Shown here piece after piece: positions 54,983 through 64,000 of a stretch of 64,000 nt of DNA (position 1 is its first letter; each line of letters begins with the position of its first letter). A program made the translations under genes and the position numbers. The notes beneath the pieces are model-generated. The model had not been told where the DNA came from. It did not search any database and worked only from the letters and a program-made list of their open reading frames with translations. Source of the stretch: Erwinia phyllosphaerae (GTDB lineage: Bacteria > Pseudomonadota > Gammaproteobacteria > Enterobacterales > Enterobacteriaceae); contig NZ_JAHSPF010000006.1 in assembly GCF_019132875.1 (NCBI RefSeq), positions 62,001 through 126,000 of the forward strand, given 5' to 3'.

Positions 54983-57510
54983 TATAGATCGTCCTCATCG
55001 CCCAAACGGCGGCGGCTTATGCTGCGCATTAAACGCCACAACAGCAGCGCGAACAGAATCACGACGACGGCGGCAAACAGCGCCAGCAGTACCGGATGCG
55101 TTGCCAGCGTGTTCCAGACGCGTTCCCACCATGGCAAATGGCCGACGTACCAGGTATCGCCCACGCGCAGGCTGTTTACGCCGGATTCACGGATAATCGA
55201 TGCTGAACCAAAAATCGCCGCGCGTTTACCGCTGTCGATCAGCGCGCCGTTCAGCAACTGCCATGCACGCGGACTGTCGGCTAACAGCGCTACGACGCTG
55301 CGCTGGTCAAAGAAAGGCGATTTAAAGCTGACGATTGCCGCCATCGGGCCTGCCGAACTAATGGCGGTCTGGCTTTCTGCATGCATGTCGTCATTCGACA
55401 AAGGCTGGGTAGAGAAATCGTTCTGGCGGTTAGGCTTGTTAACCTGGCTTTTCGTCGCCTCTACCAGCAGGTTGATTTTGCTGTCGTCCTTTAGCTCCTG
55501 CGGAATTTCGCCAATCATCAGCAGATCGTCATCCTGCCCTTTGGCTTTGCTCCAGTCGTCGGTCATTTGCACTTTCAGCGCCGGATAACCGGTTTGCGCG
55601 GAAATGTTGCCCAACGCGTTCAGCAGCGCGCTGACCTTGTCCGCTTCAGGATGGCTGTTAACCAGCACCAGCGTCTGCGCCAGATCGGCGTTGCGGCTGA
55701 ACGGGAATCCCGCATTAGCAAAGGCGCGCAGCGACGGCATTTCCATATAGTGACGATAGCCGGAGAAATCGATTGTGGAATTGTCGTCAATCACCACATG
55801 GTTTGGCACCGCACTGACGGTTTCGCAGCGTCCTTCGTTGGTGGCATTGTTATAAGTGCCACCGATAAAGATACTGGCGTAATCAAAGTCGAAACGCAGC
55901 TGGTTAACGACTCCCAGACGCAGCGCCGGAATAGTCAGCTGCGTACTGCCGTCGGTAAGTCCCTGAATCAGCGGGATACGCAGCAGCTGCTTGCCGTTAT
56001 CCTTTTTGCCCGGCAGCGGGTAATCCTGCACAAACTGGTTATTCAGATTAACCGCCAGCCTTGAGCCATCGTCCTGAAGCGGCGTGGTGTAGCGATAGTT
56101 AATCTTCATATCGATGCCGCGCGCGCGGACGAGGAAAAGATCCGGCGGCAGTTTCAGCGTCACCGCGATTGGGTTCGGCTGTAACCCATCGCTTTGTAGC
56201 TGATTGGCATATTGCTGTAGTTCGCCAAAGGTGGTCGGTCTGTCGGTACGTACCCAGTTTGGAGCGTCATACAGTTTGCGAGGCGCCAGTTCTTTAACTT
56301 CATCTACCGTCGCGCTTTGGCCGCGCAGCAGTACGTCGCCCTGGGCAATGCCCTGCACCGCTTTCAGCAAATCGTTATCATCACGGCCTAAAACCAGCAG
56401 CATTTTCTCATAAGGATTCTGCGGCTGATTGACGATGGCGATAGTCGGCTTGTCTACCGGCGGCATCGCTTTTAAAAAGTCCGGGCGTTTATCGTTGGTG
56501 GCAAACACGACGGCATGCTGCTGATCCGGCAGCTGGTTATAAAGCACCGGGAAGGACTGACCGCGCCAGTCTGCTTTAGTGCCAAACCATGAAGCCAGCA
56601 CGGCGGCGGCTTTCTGCTGTCCCAGATCGGGCGAGTCGGCGAACACCATCGGCAGGACCAGTGGACGATTATCGCGGGTATCGAAAAACGGTTCCGGGAA
56701 GTGAGAGAGGTCGTCCTGTACCGGCAGCTTTTGTAGCGTCAGCGCCAGCGAACTGTCTTTGCCGATATCCATCCAGATAGTGCTGTTAGCCGGGTTTTCA
56801 CACAGGTTGGTATAGTGGCCGACCAGCTCCAGACGGATGCGGTTAAAGTCGCCGATAAAACGCGGGTCGAGCGGCAGCTGGATCTGGTTGGTCTTGCCCA
56901 GTTGCTCTTGAGTAACCGGCACCAGGCCAATCATCTCATCGTTCAGATAGACTTTCAGATGCGAGAGGGAAGGCAGCAGCGAAGGCGAAGGGCGGTAGCT
57001 CAAATTTAGCACCGCTTTGGTCACCACTTCGTCACTGCGCACGCCAAATTCAATCTGGCCCTGAGTGCGCGTTCCCGTCAGGTTGAACACGCCTGGCGGC
57101 GGCGCAATCTGCGCGAAGGTTTGCGTCACGTCGCGAACCGGCGCAGCAGGAGCAATATTAACAGGTGCGGCAGAGGCAGAATCTTCGGTAGTAGCGGACG
57201 TGGAAGATGCGGTAGGCGCAGACTCTCCGGTAGCCACCGGCATAGCCGATGCGGCAGATGCAGCATCCTCGACAGCAACCGGCATAGCCGATGCGGCAGA
57301 TGCGGCATCCTCGACAGCAACCGGCATAGCCGATGCGGCAGGCACAGGATTTTCAGCGACCGGCATAGCCGATGGAGCCATCGGTGTAGCAGGCATGGAA
57401 AGCCCGGCGTCGGCAGGCGCGTCCAGATGGATTATCGGCTGCGGCCCCGCATGCGCCAGCGGCATAGCACCCATTAATAAAGCGGTAAACCAGGGTAATT
57501 TTCTCGTCAT
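54982..57510 (-). CDS. bcsB: BcsB, periplasmic cellulose synthase subunit
   Basis: BcsB is anchored by one C-terminal membrane helix and guides the glucan from BcsA through the periplasm. The 842 residues show a signal peptide (LLMGAMPLAHA), a low-complexity Ala/Val/Ser segment (about 45-125), carbohydrate-binding and flavodoxin-like domains starting near TFAQIAPPPGVFNLTG, and the C-terminal helix HPVLLALFAAVVVILFALLLW. The low-complexity part contains 14-residue tandem repeats. It ends one base into bcsC. Confidence 0.95.
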   Translation of the reverse strand: MTRKLPWFTALLMGAMPLAHAGPQPIIHLDAPADAGLSMPATPMAPSAMPVAENPVPAASAMPVAVEDAASAASAMPVAVEDAASAASAMPVATGESAPTASSTSATTEDSASAAPVNIAPAAPVRDVTQTFAQIAPPPGVFNLTGTRTQGQIEFGVRSDEVVTKAVLNLSYRPSPSLLPSLSHLKVYLNDEMIGLVPVTQEQLGKTNQIQLPLDPRFIGDFNRIRLELVGHYTNLCENPANSTIWMDIGKDSSLALTLQKLPVQDDLSHFPEPFFDTRDNRPLVLPMVFADSPDLGQQKAAAVLASWFGTKADWRGQSFPVLYNQLPDQQHAVVFATNDKRPDFLKAMPPVDKPTIAIVNQPQNPYEKMLLVLGRDDNDLLKAVQGIAQGDVLLRGQSATVDEVKELAPRKLYDAPNWVRTDRPTTFGELQQYANQLQSDGLQPNPIAVTLKLPPDLFLVRARGIDMKINYRYTTPLQDDGSRLAVNLNNQFVQDYPLPGKKDNGKQLLRIPLIQGLTDGSTQLTIPALRLGVVNQLRFDFDYASIFIGGTYNNATNEGRCETVSAVPNHVVIDDNSTIDFSGYRHYMEMPSLRAFANAGFPFSRNADLAQTLVLVNSHPEADKVSALLNALGNISAQTGYPALKVQMTDDWSKAKGQDDDLLMIGEIPQELKDDSKINLLVEATKSQVNKPNRQNDFSTQPLSNDDMHAESQTAISSAGPMAAIVSFKSPFFDQRSVVALLADSPRAWQLLNGALIDSGKRAAIFGSASIIRESGVNSLRVGDTWYVGHLPWWERVWNTLATHPVLLALFAAVVVILFALLLWRLMRSISRRRLGDEDDL
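57239..57342 (-). repeat. 42-bp tandem repeats in bcsB
   Basis: Two nearly identical 42-base units (57239-57280, 57281-57322; one A/G difference) and a partial third encode MPVAVEDAASAASA-type repeats after the BcsB signal peptide. Related diverged MPVA copies lie on both sides. The unit keeps the frame. Confidence 0.9.
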
Positions 57511-57530
57511 CGTTTCATCATCAACTTGAG

Positions 57531-60125
57531 TCAGAGGAGTGTGGGATCGTTGCGACCCACGCCCTTCGGGAAAAATGAAGCCAACCAGGCGGTTAAACGC
57601 GTCAGTACGGCAAACAGCCCGCGCAGCGGCTGCGGCCCATACTCTGCCAGACGCAGATAGCCCTTAAAGCCCAGCACCATAATGTCGGCAAAACTTTGCA
57701 TCGGTTTATCTTCGGGAAAGCTGTCCTGCCACAGCGCCCAGGTGTCGGCGCGCGCGAAAGTACACTGGATAAATTCAACATGCTGTTCGGTGGTCAGCTC
57801 ATGCAGGCGGATACCGGCACGGCGACCAAAGGTTCGCTGCACAAAACAGGGAAAACTGAACTCCTGCTGCCCACGGCGCAGCAAAAGCCAGACTTTTTCA
57901 TTCTCTTTCAGCAGGTTCTCTTCCCGTAGCTCCAGGCCCACGCCACCGTCCGAGTAGTCACGCAGCGTACAGGGCAGCATGTGACCATCTTCACGCGCCA
58001 GCGCCGCAGGCATGGCAATCTCCACCCTGTGCGCCTCGCGGAGCTGACGCGCTTCAACGGAAACCGCTACCGCGCCACCCAGGATAATCATGTTGTAAAT
58101 TACCCAGATCACGCTGACGAACACCGTCAGAATTTCGTTCGGCGGACCATAGTTAAGGCGCCAGACCGCAGCGATAAGACCGGCCACGTTAATCAGTACC
58201 AAAAACATATAAGGCCGCGTGATCACCCAGTCGAGATGCTGCTGCTCGACCAGGCCGCCTTTCGCCGTCACGTTAAACTTTCCTTTGTGCGGATTGAACA
58301 GCGCCACGGTGGTGGGCCGCGCGATATACCATGCCAGCACGGTTTCGTACACTTCACTCCAGAACGAATGTCGCCAGCGCCCCTGAATGCGTGAGTTGGT
58401 CAGGCTGGTATGCAACATGTGCGGCAGCACGAAAATGGCAATGGCCAGCGCGGGCGCAAAAATGATGTAGGCGTGACACAACAGGAAAGCCAGCGGCGCC
58501 AGCAGGAAGATAAGCCTCGGAATACCCGATAAAAAGTGCAGCATGGCGTTGGCGTAGCAAAGGCGCTGTACCAGTTTTAATCCTTTGCCAAACAGCGGGT
58601 TATCCAGCCGGAAAATCTGCACCATGCCGCGTGCCCAGCGAATACGCTGTCCGATATGCGCCGACAGGCTTTCGGTCGCCAGACCCGCCGCCTGCGGAAT
58701 ACGGATATAGGCCGAGGTATAGCCCTTTCGATGCAGACGCAGCGAGGTGTGCGCATCTTCGGTAACGGTATCTACCGCAATGCCGCCAATTTCATCCAGC
58801 GCGGTACGCCGAATCACCGCACAGGAACCGCAGAAAAAGGCTGCGTCCCAAACGTCGTTGCCATCCTGTACCAGGCCATAAAAAAGCGTACCTTCATTTG
58901 GCGTACGGCGAAAACGGCCCAGGTTGCGCTCAAAAGGATCGGGCGAGAAGAAGTGGTGCGGCGTTTGCAGCATTGCCAGCTTCGGATCTTTCACAAACCA
59001 GCCCAGCGCCATCTGTAAGAACGAGCGTGTTGGCACGTGGTCGCAGTCAAAAATCGACACAAACTCGCTGCGGCATGCGGTACGCAAAGCATGGTTGATG
59101 TTGCCCGCTTTGGCATGCTCGTGCGTCGGCCGCGCAATATAGTGCACGCCGATCTCCTCGGCAAAGGCACGAAACTCTGCCCTGTTACCGTCGTCCAGCA
59201 CGTAAACGTTAAGCTTATCCTTTGGCCAGTCGATGCCCAGCGCGGCATACAGCGTAGGCTTCACCACGCTCAGCGGCTCGTTATAGGTCGGCACCAGCAG
59301 ATCCACCGTCGGCCAGGTCGTAATATCTTCCGGCATCGAAACGGGTGGACGGTTCAGCGGCCACAGCGTCTGGAAATAACCCAGGATCAGCACGACCCAG
59401 GAGTAGGTTTCCGCCGCAATCAGCAGGACGCCGAAGGTCAGGCTTAGCGGATCGTCCCAGTTCAGCGTCGAGGTATAGCGCCACCACAGATAGCGGCAGG
59501 AGATAGTCAGCGACAGCACGATCAGCATCATGGTCGATAAACGGCCGGGAATGCGCCGCACCACCATCGCCACGCCCCACAGCAGCAGCACAAAAATAAA
59601 CTGCGTGAAAAGATCGAACGGCTGGGAAATACAGAGGATCGCCAGCGCCGTGGCCATGACGATAGCCACGCCGAACAGCGTTTTCCGCAGCCAGCCGGGC
59701 AGGCGCCGCAGCTGCCGCTCGGCTTTACTTTCTACATTGCGCGCTTCGGCCCGTTCCGGCAGCTTATCCAGCCAGTTGTAAAAGCGCTGGCGCCGCGTCC
59801 TTAATGTATAGCGGCCCGCGCGGTCGCTGAGCGATACGCCGTTGAACGGGATCACCAGCAGCAGCCAGAGCGTTTGCAGCAGATAGCGCAGAATATCCGC
59901 CGGATGCGGCCTTTCCGGCGAAATATGCGGATAAAGACGCCGACGCTGCGCCTGTACGCGCTGCCAGGCAGGCGTTTCAAAACGCAGCAAAGTCCAGCCG
60001 AGCGCAACCCAAAAGCACTGGATAGCTGCCGTGACGGAAGCCGCGCCGTGCTGACGATAGCCTGCATAGCGCCGATGAAGCGCCGCGGTGATATCCGGCA
60101 TTAGTAGCCAGCGCAGCAGCCTCAT
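57531..60125 (-). CDS. bcsA: BcsA, cellulose synthase catalytic subunit
   Basis: BcsA makes beta-1,4-glucan from UDP-glucose and secretes it through its own channel. The 864 residues contain the GT2 motifs in order: YVLDDGNRAEF, FDCDHVP, TVTEDAHTS and QRIRWARGM. A C-terminal PilZ domain has the c-di-GMP residues in REAHRVEIAMP and DYSDGGVGLEL. Several membrane segments flank the catalytic domain. The start overlaps the bcsQ stop (ATGA). Activation by c-di-GMP links it to PdeH and HmsP/PdeK nearby. Confidence 0.97.
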   Translation of the reverse strand: MRLLRWLLMPDITAALHRRYAGYRQHGAASVTAAIQCFWVALGWTLLRFETPAWQRVQAQRRRLYPHISPERPHPADILRYLLQTLWLLLVIPFNGVSLSDRAGRYTLRTRRQRFYNWLDKLPERAEARNVESKAERQLRRLPGWLRKTLFGVAIVMATALAILCISQPFDLFTQFIFVLLLWGVAMVVRRIPGRLSTMMLIVLSLTISCRYLWWRYTSTLNWDDPLSLTFGVLLIAAETYSWVVLILGYFQTLWPLNRPPVSMPEDITTWPTVDLLVPTYNEPLSVVKPTLYAALGIDWPKDKLNVYVLDDGNRAEFRAFAEEIGVHYIARPTHEHAKAGNINHALRTACRSEFVSIFDCDHVPTRSFLQMALGWFVKDPKLAMLQTPHHFFSPDPFERNLGRFRRTPNEGTLFYGLVQDGNDVWDAAFFCGSCAVIRRTALDEIGGIAVDTVTEDAHTSLRLHRKGYTSAYIRIPQAAGLATESLSAHIGQRIRWARGMVQIFRLDNPLFGKGLKLVQRLCYANAMLHFLSGIPRLIFLLAPLAFLLCHAYIIFAPALAIAIFVLPHMLHTSLTNSRIQGRWRHSFWSEVYETVLAWYIARPTTVALFNPHKGKFNVTAKGGLVEQQHLDWVITRPYMFLVLINVAGLIAAVWRLNYGPPNEILTVFVSVIWVIYNMIILGGAVAVSVEARQLREAHRVEIAMPAALAREDGHMLPCTLRDYSDGGVGLELREENLLKENEKVWLLLRRGQQEFSFPCFVQRTFGRRAGIRLHELTTEQHVEFIQCTFARADTWALWQDSFPEDKPMQSFADIMVLGFKGYLRLAEYGPQPLRGLFAVLTRLTAWLASFFPKGVGRNDPTLL

Positions 60126-60850
60126 GATTTTTCCCGCAGATTGATTAGCGCCCAGTTGGCGAAGGTCGTCATACCTTCTGCCGCCAGGCAGTGTGGCCGA
60201 TATTCGCCCAGCGGCTGCTTATTCAGCAATGCTTCCGCCATGGCTTCATCACGATGAATGGTTAAAGGGATAAAATTTCTCAGGCTGTTAACCCAAAGCT
60301 GATGCAGATCCTGCTGCGCCTTGCTGACCGGCGAAAACTGGTTGAGCAAAAACAGCGAGTTGTGCGGAAATGTTTGCTGATGCAGACGAATATGGCAGTT
60401 GGCATCCGGCACGACGATGGCCAGCACGCGATCGGCCAGCGCCAGCATGGCTCGCGTCCAGGGCGTATCACCAGCCGGGACATCCAGCAAAATCCAGGGA
60501 TAGAGCTTCTTTAACTCTGCAATCTGCGTCGCCCAGCTGCGGCTATAGCGTTCCGGATCGCGAATGAAGGTCATCCGCTCATCGTCATTCACTCTGCCCG
60601 CAGGAATAAAATCCAGGCCGGGCGCGTAGCGCAATGCGCTTTGCTGCCAGGGCAGGCCGTCGAAGGCGGCACGCAGCCAGCCACGGGATTGTCCAACGGG
60701 CATATTAAAGTGCATTCGCAGCAGATTATCGGCGGATAAATCGACGGTGATGACCTGTTCGCCAAGGCGATTGAGCGCCCAGGCAAGGGCTGCGGTCAAT
60801 GAAGTCGCGCCTGCTCCGCCTCTGACGCCCTGTAGCGCAATAACCGCCAT
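60122..60850 (-). CDS. bcsQ: BcsQ, MinD-like ATPase of cellulose synthesis
   Basis: BcsQ localises the cellulose machinery to the pole and forms the cytosolic regulatory complex with BcsR and BcsE. The ATG at 60850 (MAVIALQG) gives 242 residues and overlaps the bcsR stop in TGATG; a GTG one codon earlier is possible. The P-loop region is GVRGGAGATSLTAAL, and the Walker B-like WILLDVPAGD follows. A conserved CHIRLHQQ block matches E. coli BcsQ. Confidence 0.93.
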   Translation of the reverse strand: MAVIALQGVRGGAGATSLTAALAWALNRLGEQVITVDLSADNLLRMHFNMPVGQSRGWLRAAFDGLPWQQSALRYAPGLDFIPAGRVNDDERMTFIRDPERYSRSWATQIAELKKLYPWILLDVPAGDTPWTRAMLALADRVLAIVVPDANCHIRLHQQTFPHNSLFLLNQFSPVSKAQQDLHQLWVNSLRNFIPLTIHRDEAMAEALLNKQPLGEYRPHCLAAEGMTTFANWALINLREKS

Positions 60851-61044
60851 CACTGCCCCTTATGCTGCGATGCGCCGGACAATTCCGCCAGCAGCGGCCA
60901 GCGGTTCATAATTCCGGCCAGTCTTTCCTGGCGATCGATATCGATATAGCGCCAGTTTTGTAGTGAAAAAGCGCGCTCCAGCGCCAGAATATCATCCTGC
61001 GATTCGCGCGCTGACGGCAGCGCGGTATCCGATAATTGACTCAT
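60850..61044 (-). CDS. bcsR: BcsR, small cellulose regulator
   Basis: A 64-residue cytosolic protein, partner of BcsQ. The ATG at 61044 (MSQLSDTALPSA) fits E. coli BcsR (about 62 residues) better than a start 39 bases earlier, which would add a hydrophobic leader. The family block DILALERAFSLQNWRYIDI is visible in the middle. It is the first gene of the leftward bcs operon. Confidence 0.87.
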   Translation of the reverse strand: MSQLSDTALPSARESQDDILALERAFSLQNWRYIDIDRQERLAGIMNRWPLLAELSGASQHKGQ

Positions 61045-61219
61045 AGTGATAGCCCCAAGCGGCAGAATAAAAATTATCCGCACCAGAAAATTCTTAGGTC
61101 TAGTTTATGTCGGTTTGCTATAAGTTGTAATGTATATTAGCCAGAATACAATGATGCTCCTTCATTTTTTAACTGGGCTACACTCTAGCCGTGGAACAAG
61201 CCGGGTTGCGAAATATCTT

Positions 61220-62758
61220 ATGACACCTCCATTTACGTTAGGATTTGCCCAGGTCAGAGATGAGTTGATGCTGATGCAGCCGTCGGGATGCTACTGGCTG
61301 ACCGCCAACCGGCAGGAAGATGCCCGCGTTTTAGCGCGTCAGTGTATTGCCGCCCAACGCTCGGTAACGCTGATTAGCGCAGGCCTGACGCCCGAATCGC
61401 TACTGACGCCAGCCCCTACTGGCGGGCCGGCCTCTATCCCACTTTTTTCTCTGCCGGAAACCCGGAAAGCGTTGCTGGCTTTTACTGACGATTTAGCGCG
61501 CGTGCTGCCGGAAAAACCTCGTCTGGTCCTGTTTTTTGCCCCGGCTTCCCTGTGGGAAAAGTTAAGCCCGGAAGAGTTGCGGCTGTGGACAAAACGGCTA
61601 CAAAACTTTCTTAGCGCTAAACCCATCACGCTGCTAATCATTAGCTTTTCTTCAGTAATCAACGGACTGCGTACGCAGCTACAGACCCTTTATCGCCACG
61701 TTGATGGCCTGGCGCAGCTGGACTGGCAGCAGGACAGCTGGGACTACCGCATTAACTGGTGGGCAAACGGCGGCGGTATGCTGGCCGATCGTGCATTACG
61801 TCTGGTACTGAATGCGGACCAGTTTACGCTGTTGGAGCAGGCGCAGAGTACGCCGCTGACGCTGAACGACGAAACGCTATATCTGGCGGAAAAATCGGTG
61901 CTGGAAGGCGCGCCGCCGCTTTCGAGCCAGTGGACGCTGTTTGATAATAATGGTGAGCTGTATAACCGCGCGCAGCAGGCGAACGCCTCGACGATCATCT
62001 TTACTTTGCAGCATAACGACCAGATCCCCGCGCTGGCGGAACAGATCCACGCTCTGCGCCGCACGCGCGGTAGCGGCCTGAAGATTGTCGTGCGTGAAAT
62101 GCGTCCGTCACTGCGCTACAGCGATGAGCGCCTGCTGCTGGCCTGCGGCGTCAACAGTATTGTGCCGGTTAACGCTTCTATGTCCCGCTTTCTGACCATG
62201 CTGGAAGGTATTCAGGGACAGTCGTATAACCGTCACGTGCCTGCCGATCTGCAAGCGCTGATGAAATCAATGCAGCCTTTGCAGGAGCGCGGTTATCTGC
62301 CGCTAACGGAGTTTTGCCAGTCGGTGACGCTGCTGGTCAACAACACGCTGCTGCCGGAAAATGGTAAAGGGCTGCTGGTGGCGCTGCGCCCGGTGCCCGA
62401 ACTAAAGACCGAACAGGCGCTGACCCTTTGCAAACCGCGTCGCTACGGCGATCTGGTCACGCTGCTGGATGACAGGCTTTACCTGTTTCTCTCTTCCTGC
62501 CGCTTTAGCGATCTGGATACCGCGCTGAAATTCATTTTCCAGCTGCCGCACGACGAAATCTTCACTAACCGGCTGGTCTGGTATGAAGATTTGCAGATTT
62601 TGTCGGAAGTCCGGCAGATGACAACGCAGGTGCCGACCGCCTGGCGCGATGCGCCAGCGCCGCAGCAGGAAACGACGACGCCCGCGCCCGTTACGGCAGA
62701 GCGTCGCCAGCCGCACAATATCACTCTGGGCCAGGACCTGGCGGACAATACACCATGA
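61220..62758 (+). CDS. bcsE: BcsE, c-di-GMP-binding cellulose regulator
   Basis: BcsE binds c-di-GMP through its GIL domain and boosts cellulose output. Starting at ATG 61220 the 512 residues align from FTLGFAQVRDELMLMQPSGCYWLT with the start of E. coli BcsE; an ATG at 61130 would add 30 unaligned residues and has no ribosome site. Conserved are SVLEGAPPLSSQWTLFDNN and GKGLLVALRPVPELKTEQALTLC (shown in part), the latter in the GIL domain with its RxxD-like region. Divergent from bcsR. Confidence 0.92.
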   Translation: MTPPFTLGFAQVRDELMLMQPSGCYWLTANRQEDARVLARQCIAAQRSVTLISAGLTPESLLTPAPTGGPASIPLFSLPETRKALLAFTDDLARVLPEKPRLVLFFAPASLWEKLSPEELRLWTKRLQNFLSAKPITLLIISFSSVINGLRTQLQTLYRHVDGLAQLDWQQDSWDYRINWWANGGGMLADRALRLVLNADQFTLLEQAQSTPLTLNDETLYLAEKSVLEGAPPLSSQWTLFDNNGELYNRAQQANASTIIFTLQHNDQIPALAEQIHALRRTRGSGLKIVVREMRPSLRYSDERLLLACGVNSIVPVNASMSRFLTMLEGIQGQSYNRHVPADLQALMKSMQPLQERGYLPLTEFCQSVTLLVNNTLLPENGKGLLVALRPVPELKTEQALTLCKPRRYGDLVTLLDDRLYLFLSSCRFSDLDTALKFIFQLPHDEIFTNRLVWYEDLQILSEVRQMTTQVPTAWRDAPAPQQETTTPAPVTAERRQPHNITLGQDLADNTP

Positions 62759-62940
62759 CATTAACAGATGACGTGCAGATCCTGATCCTGCTGGTTCTGC
62801 TGCTGATTTTATTAAAACCTGTTTACGCTCGCTGGCTGCCCCGGCAGTGGCGAGGGCTGGTGCTGCGGGTCACGCCGCCTCGCGCACTGAAATATGAAGG
62901 CATCTGGCGGCGTAACTCTTCAGAATCGGATAAGACATGA
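62755..62940 (+). CDS. bcsF: BcsF, small membrane subunit
   Basis: A 61-residue protein with one membrane helix (VQILILLVLLLILLKPVYA) and a basic tail, as in BcsF, which recruits BcsE to the membrane and works with BcsG. It overlaps bcsE by ATGA and bcsG by ATGA, so the three genes are translationally linked. Confidence 0.9.
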   Translation: MTLTDDVQILILLVLLLILLKPVYARWLPRQWRGLVLRVTPPRALKYEGIWRRNSSESDKT

Positions 62941-64000
62941 GTCAACCAACAAGCCAACCGGCTGTTCTGCTGCGCTGGCGCGGTCTCGGCGGCTGGAATT
63001 TTTATTTCCTGATTAAATTTGCGCTGTTGTGGTTTGGTTATCTGAACTTCCACGCGCTGACTAACCTGGTGTTTCTCGCCTGGCTGCTTTTTCCGCTGCC
63101 TTCCGCAAGATTGCATCGCTGGCGCAACTGGATCTCTGTTCCGATTGGGCTGGGTCTGTTCTGGCACGACACCTGGCTGCCCGGCCCGCAAAGTATCGCC
63201 AGCGAAGGGAGCCAGCTGGTCGGCTTCTCCGGCGCTTATCTGCTGGACCTGGTTAATCGCTTTGTGAACTGGCAAATGGTCGGCGTCGGTTTTGTGATGC
63301 TGGTGATCTACCTGTTTATTTCGCACTGGGTGCGCGTGTCTGTACTGGTTTCGCTGATGCTGCTGTGGATCAACGTGGTGAATATGGCGGGGCCTTCCTT
63401 TGTGCTTCTTCCCAGTAAAGAAGCGACGCCGCCGGTCGCCTTGAATACCGCAGCCCAGCCCAACAAGGCCGCCGCCAGCGCCAACGCGATGGATCAATCC
63501 GCGCCGCCCACCAGCGCCAATCTGACCGCCTATCTTAATAAGTTTTACGAGAGCGAAAAGCAGCGCACCACGCGTTTCCCGGATTCGCTGCCTGCCGATT
63601 CCGCGCCTTTCGATATTCTGGTCATCAACATCTGTTCGCTCTCCTGGTCCGATCTGGACGTGGCGCAGCTGCGCGATCATCCGCTGTGGAAGCACTTTGA
63701 TATCGTGCTGAACAACTACAACTCCGCGACCGGCTACAGCGGCCCGGCGGGTATCCGTCTGCTGCGCGCCAGCTGCGGCCAGACCTCGCACAGCGATCTG
63801 TATAAGCCTGCCGATCAGCGCTGCTATCTGTTCGATAATCTGGCGAAGCTGGGCTTTAAAGAGCAGCTGATGATGGACCATACTGGCGTATTCGGTAACT
63901 ATCTGCAGGAACTGCGCGACGATGGCGATCTGCAAGCGCCGCTGATGTCGCAGGCGGGTATCAATCCGTCGTGGACCTCGTTTGACAGCACGCCGGTCTT
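62937..64000 (+). CDS. bcsG: BcsG, cellulose phosphoethanolamine transferase, cut by window end
   Basis: BcsG moves phosphoethanolamine from lipid to cellulose in the periplasm. 354 codons are visible: membrane segments over about 20-160 (FYFLIKFALLWFGYLNF, VGVGFVMLVIYLFIS and others), a linker, then the alkaline-phosphatase-like domain with INICSLSWSDLD and the catalytic Ser in NSATGYSGPAG, followed by RLLRASCGQTSHSDLY. About a third of the protein should lie beyond the window. The reading frame is intact to the edge. Confidence 0.94.
   Translation, partial: MSQPTSQPAVLLRWRGLGGWNFYFLIKFALLWFGYLNFHALTNLVFLAWLLFPLPSARLHRWRNWISVPIGLGLFWHDTWLPGPQSIASEGSQLVGFSGAYLLDLVNRFVNWQMVGVGFVMLVIYLFISHWVRVSVLVSLMLLWINVVNMAGPSFVLLPSKEATPPVALNTAAQPNKAAASANAMDQSAPPTSANLTAYLNKFYESEKQRTTRFPDSLPADSAPFDILVINICSLSWSDLDVAQLRDHPLWKHFDIVLNNYNSATGYSGPAGIRLLRASCGQTSHSDLYKPADQRCYLFDNLAKLGFKEQLMMDHTGVFGNYLQELRDDGDLQAPLMSQAGINPSWTSFDSTPV

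Noticed and set aside
54500-55588. Long (362-codon) rightward frame over bcsC and bcsB
   Set aside because: Antisense to two well-supported genes; GC-rich codon bias opens this frame by chance.
62823-63935. 370-codon leftward frame
   Set aside because: It is antisense to bcsG, whose sequence clearly matches its family.

Overview
The window looks like a chromosome segment of an enterobacterium, most likely an Erwiniaceae member (Pantoea/Erwinia/Mixta type). The right third follows the E. coli order yhjE - yhjG - pdeH - kdgK - yhjJ - dctA - pdeK/hmsP - bcsC-B-A-Q-R // bcsE-F-G almost gene for gene. The left part is accessory DNA. The genus is an inference from gene content and synteny, not from a marker gene. 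No rRNA, tRNA, insertion sequence or CRISPR array was seen.

1-15.2 kb: a divergent accessory locus that mixes chaperone-usher fimbrial genes with type VI secretion (T6SS) genes. Leftward run tssH/clpV, a fimbrial subunit, a PapD-type chaperone and an usher (cut by the window edge). Rightward run tssF, tssG, tssA, a two-domain fimbrial-adhesin-like protein, a GlcNAc-type glycosyltransferase, a DotU-type TssL, a separate OmpA-domain protein and a DcrB/EagR-like chaperone. The rightward genes overlap or nearly touch, so they are probably one transcript. No sheath (TssBC), Hcp, VgrG, TssE, TssJ, TssK or TssM gene lies in the window. A LuxR-type regulator converges on the end of this operon, and an octanucleotide tandem repeat lies between them.

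16-31.5 kb: assorted accessory genes. They are a TonB-dependent receptor with an orphan periplasmic binding protein, secreted and cytosolic alpha/beta hydrolases, adhP, and a KdgR-type operon for unsaturated uronates (GPH transporter, GH105 hydrolase, RpiB-fold isomerase, KduD). The operon's product, 2-keto-3-deoxygluconate, would feed KdgK at 42 kb, which has its own KdgR-like palindrome. An AzuC-like microprotein gene and mntP with an MntR-type palindrome follow.

31.8-45.7 kb: mgtA with a short proline-containing leader ORF resembling mgtL in position, a membrane-anchored hydrolase, a remnant of an RND efflux pump, yhjE, yhjG, pdeH, kdgK, an Rpn-family nuclease gene and an esterase.

45.8-64 kb: yhjJ, dctA, a dual GGDEF/EAL protein (HmsP/PdeK) and a type II cellulose cluster. 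bcsRQABC runs leftward and bcsEFG rightward (bcsG is cut by the window end). The endoglucanase gene bcsZ, which sits between bcsB and bcsC in E. coli, is absent at that junction. PdeH and HmsP/PdeK (c-di-GMP breakdown) beside the PilZ-containing cellulose synthase point to c-di-GMP control of the matrix.
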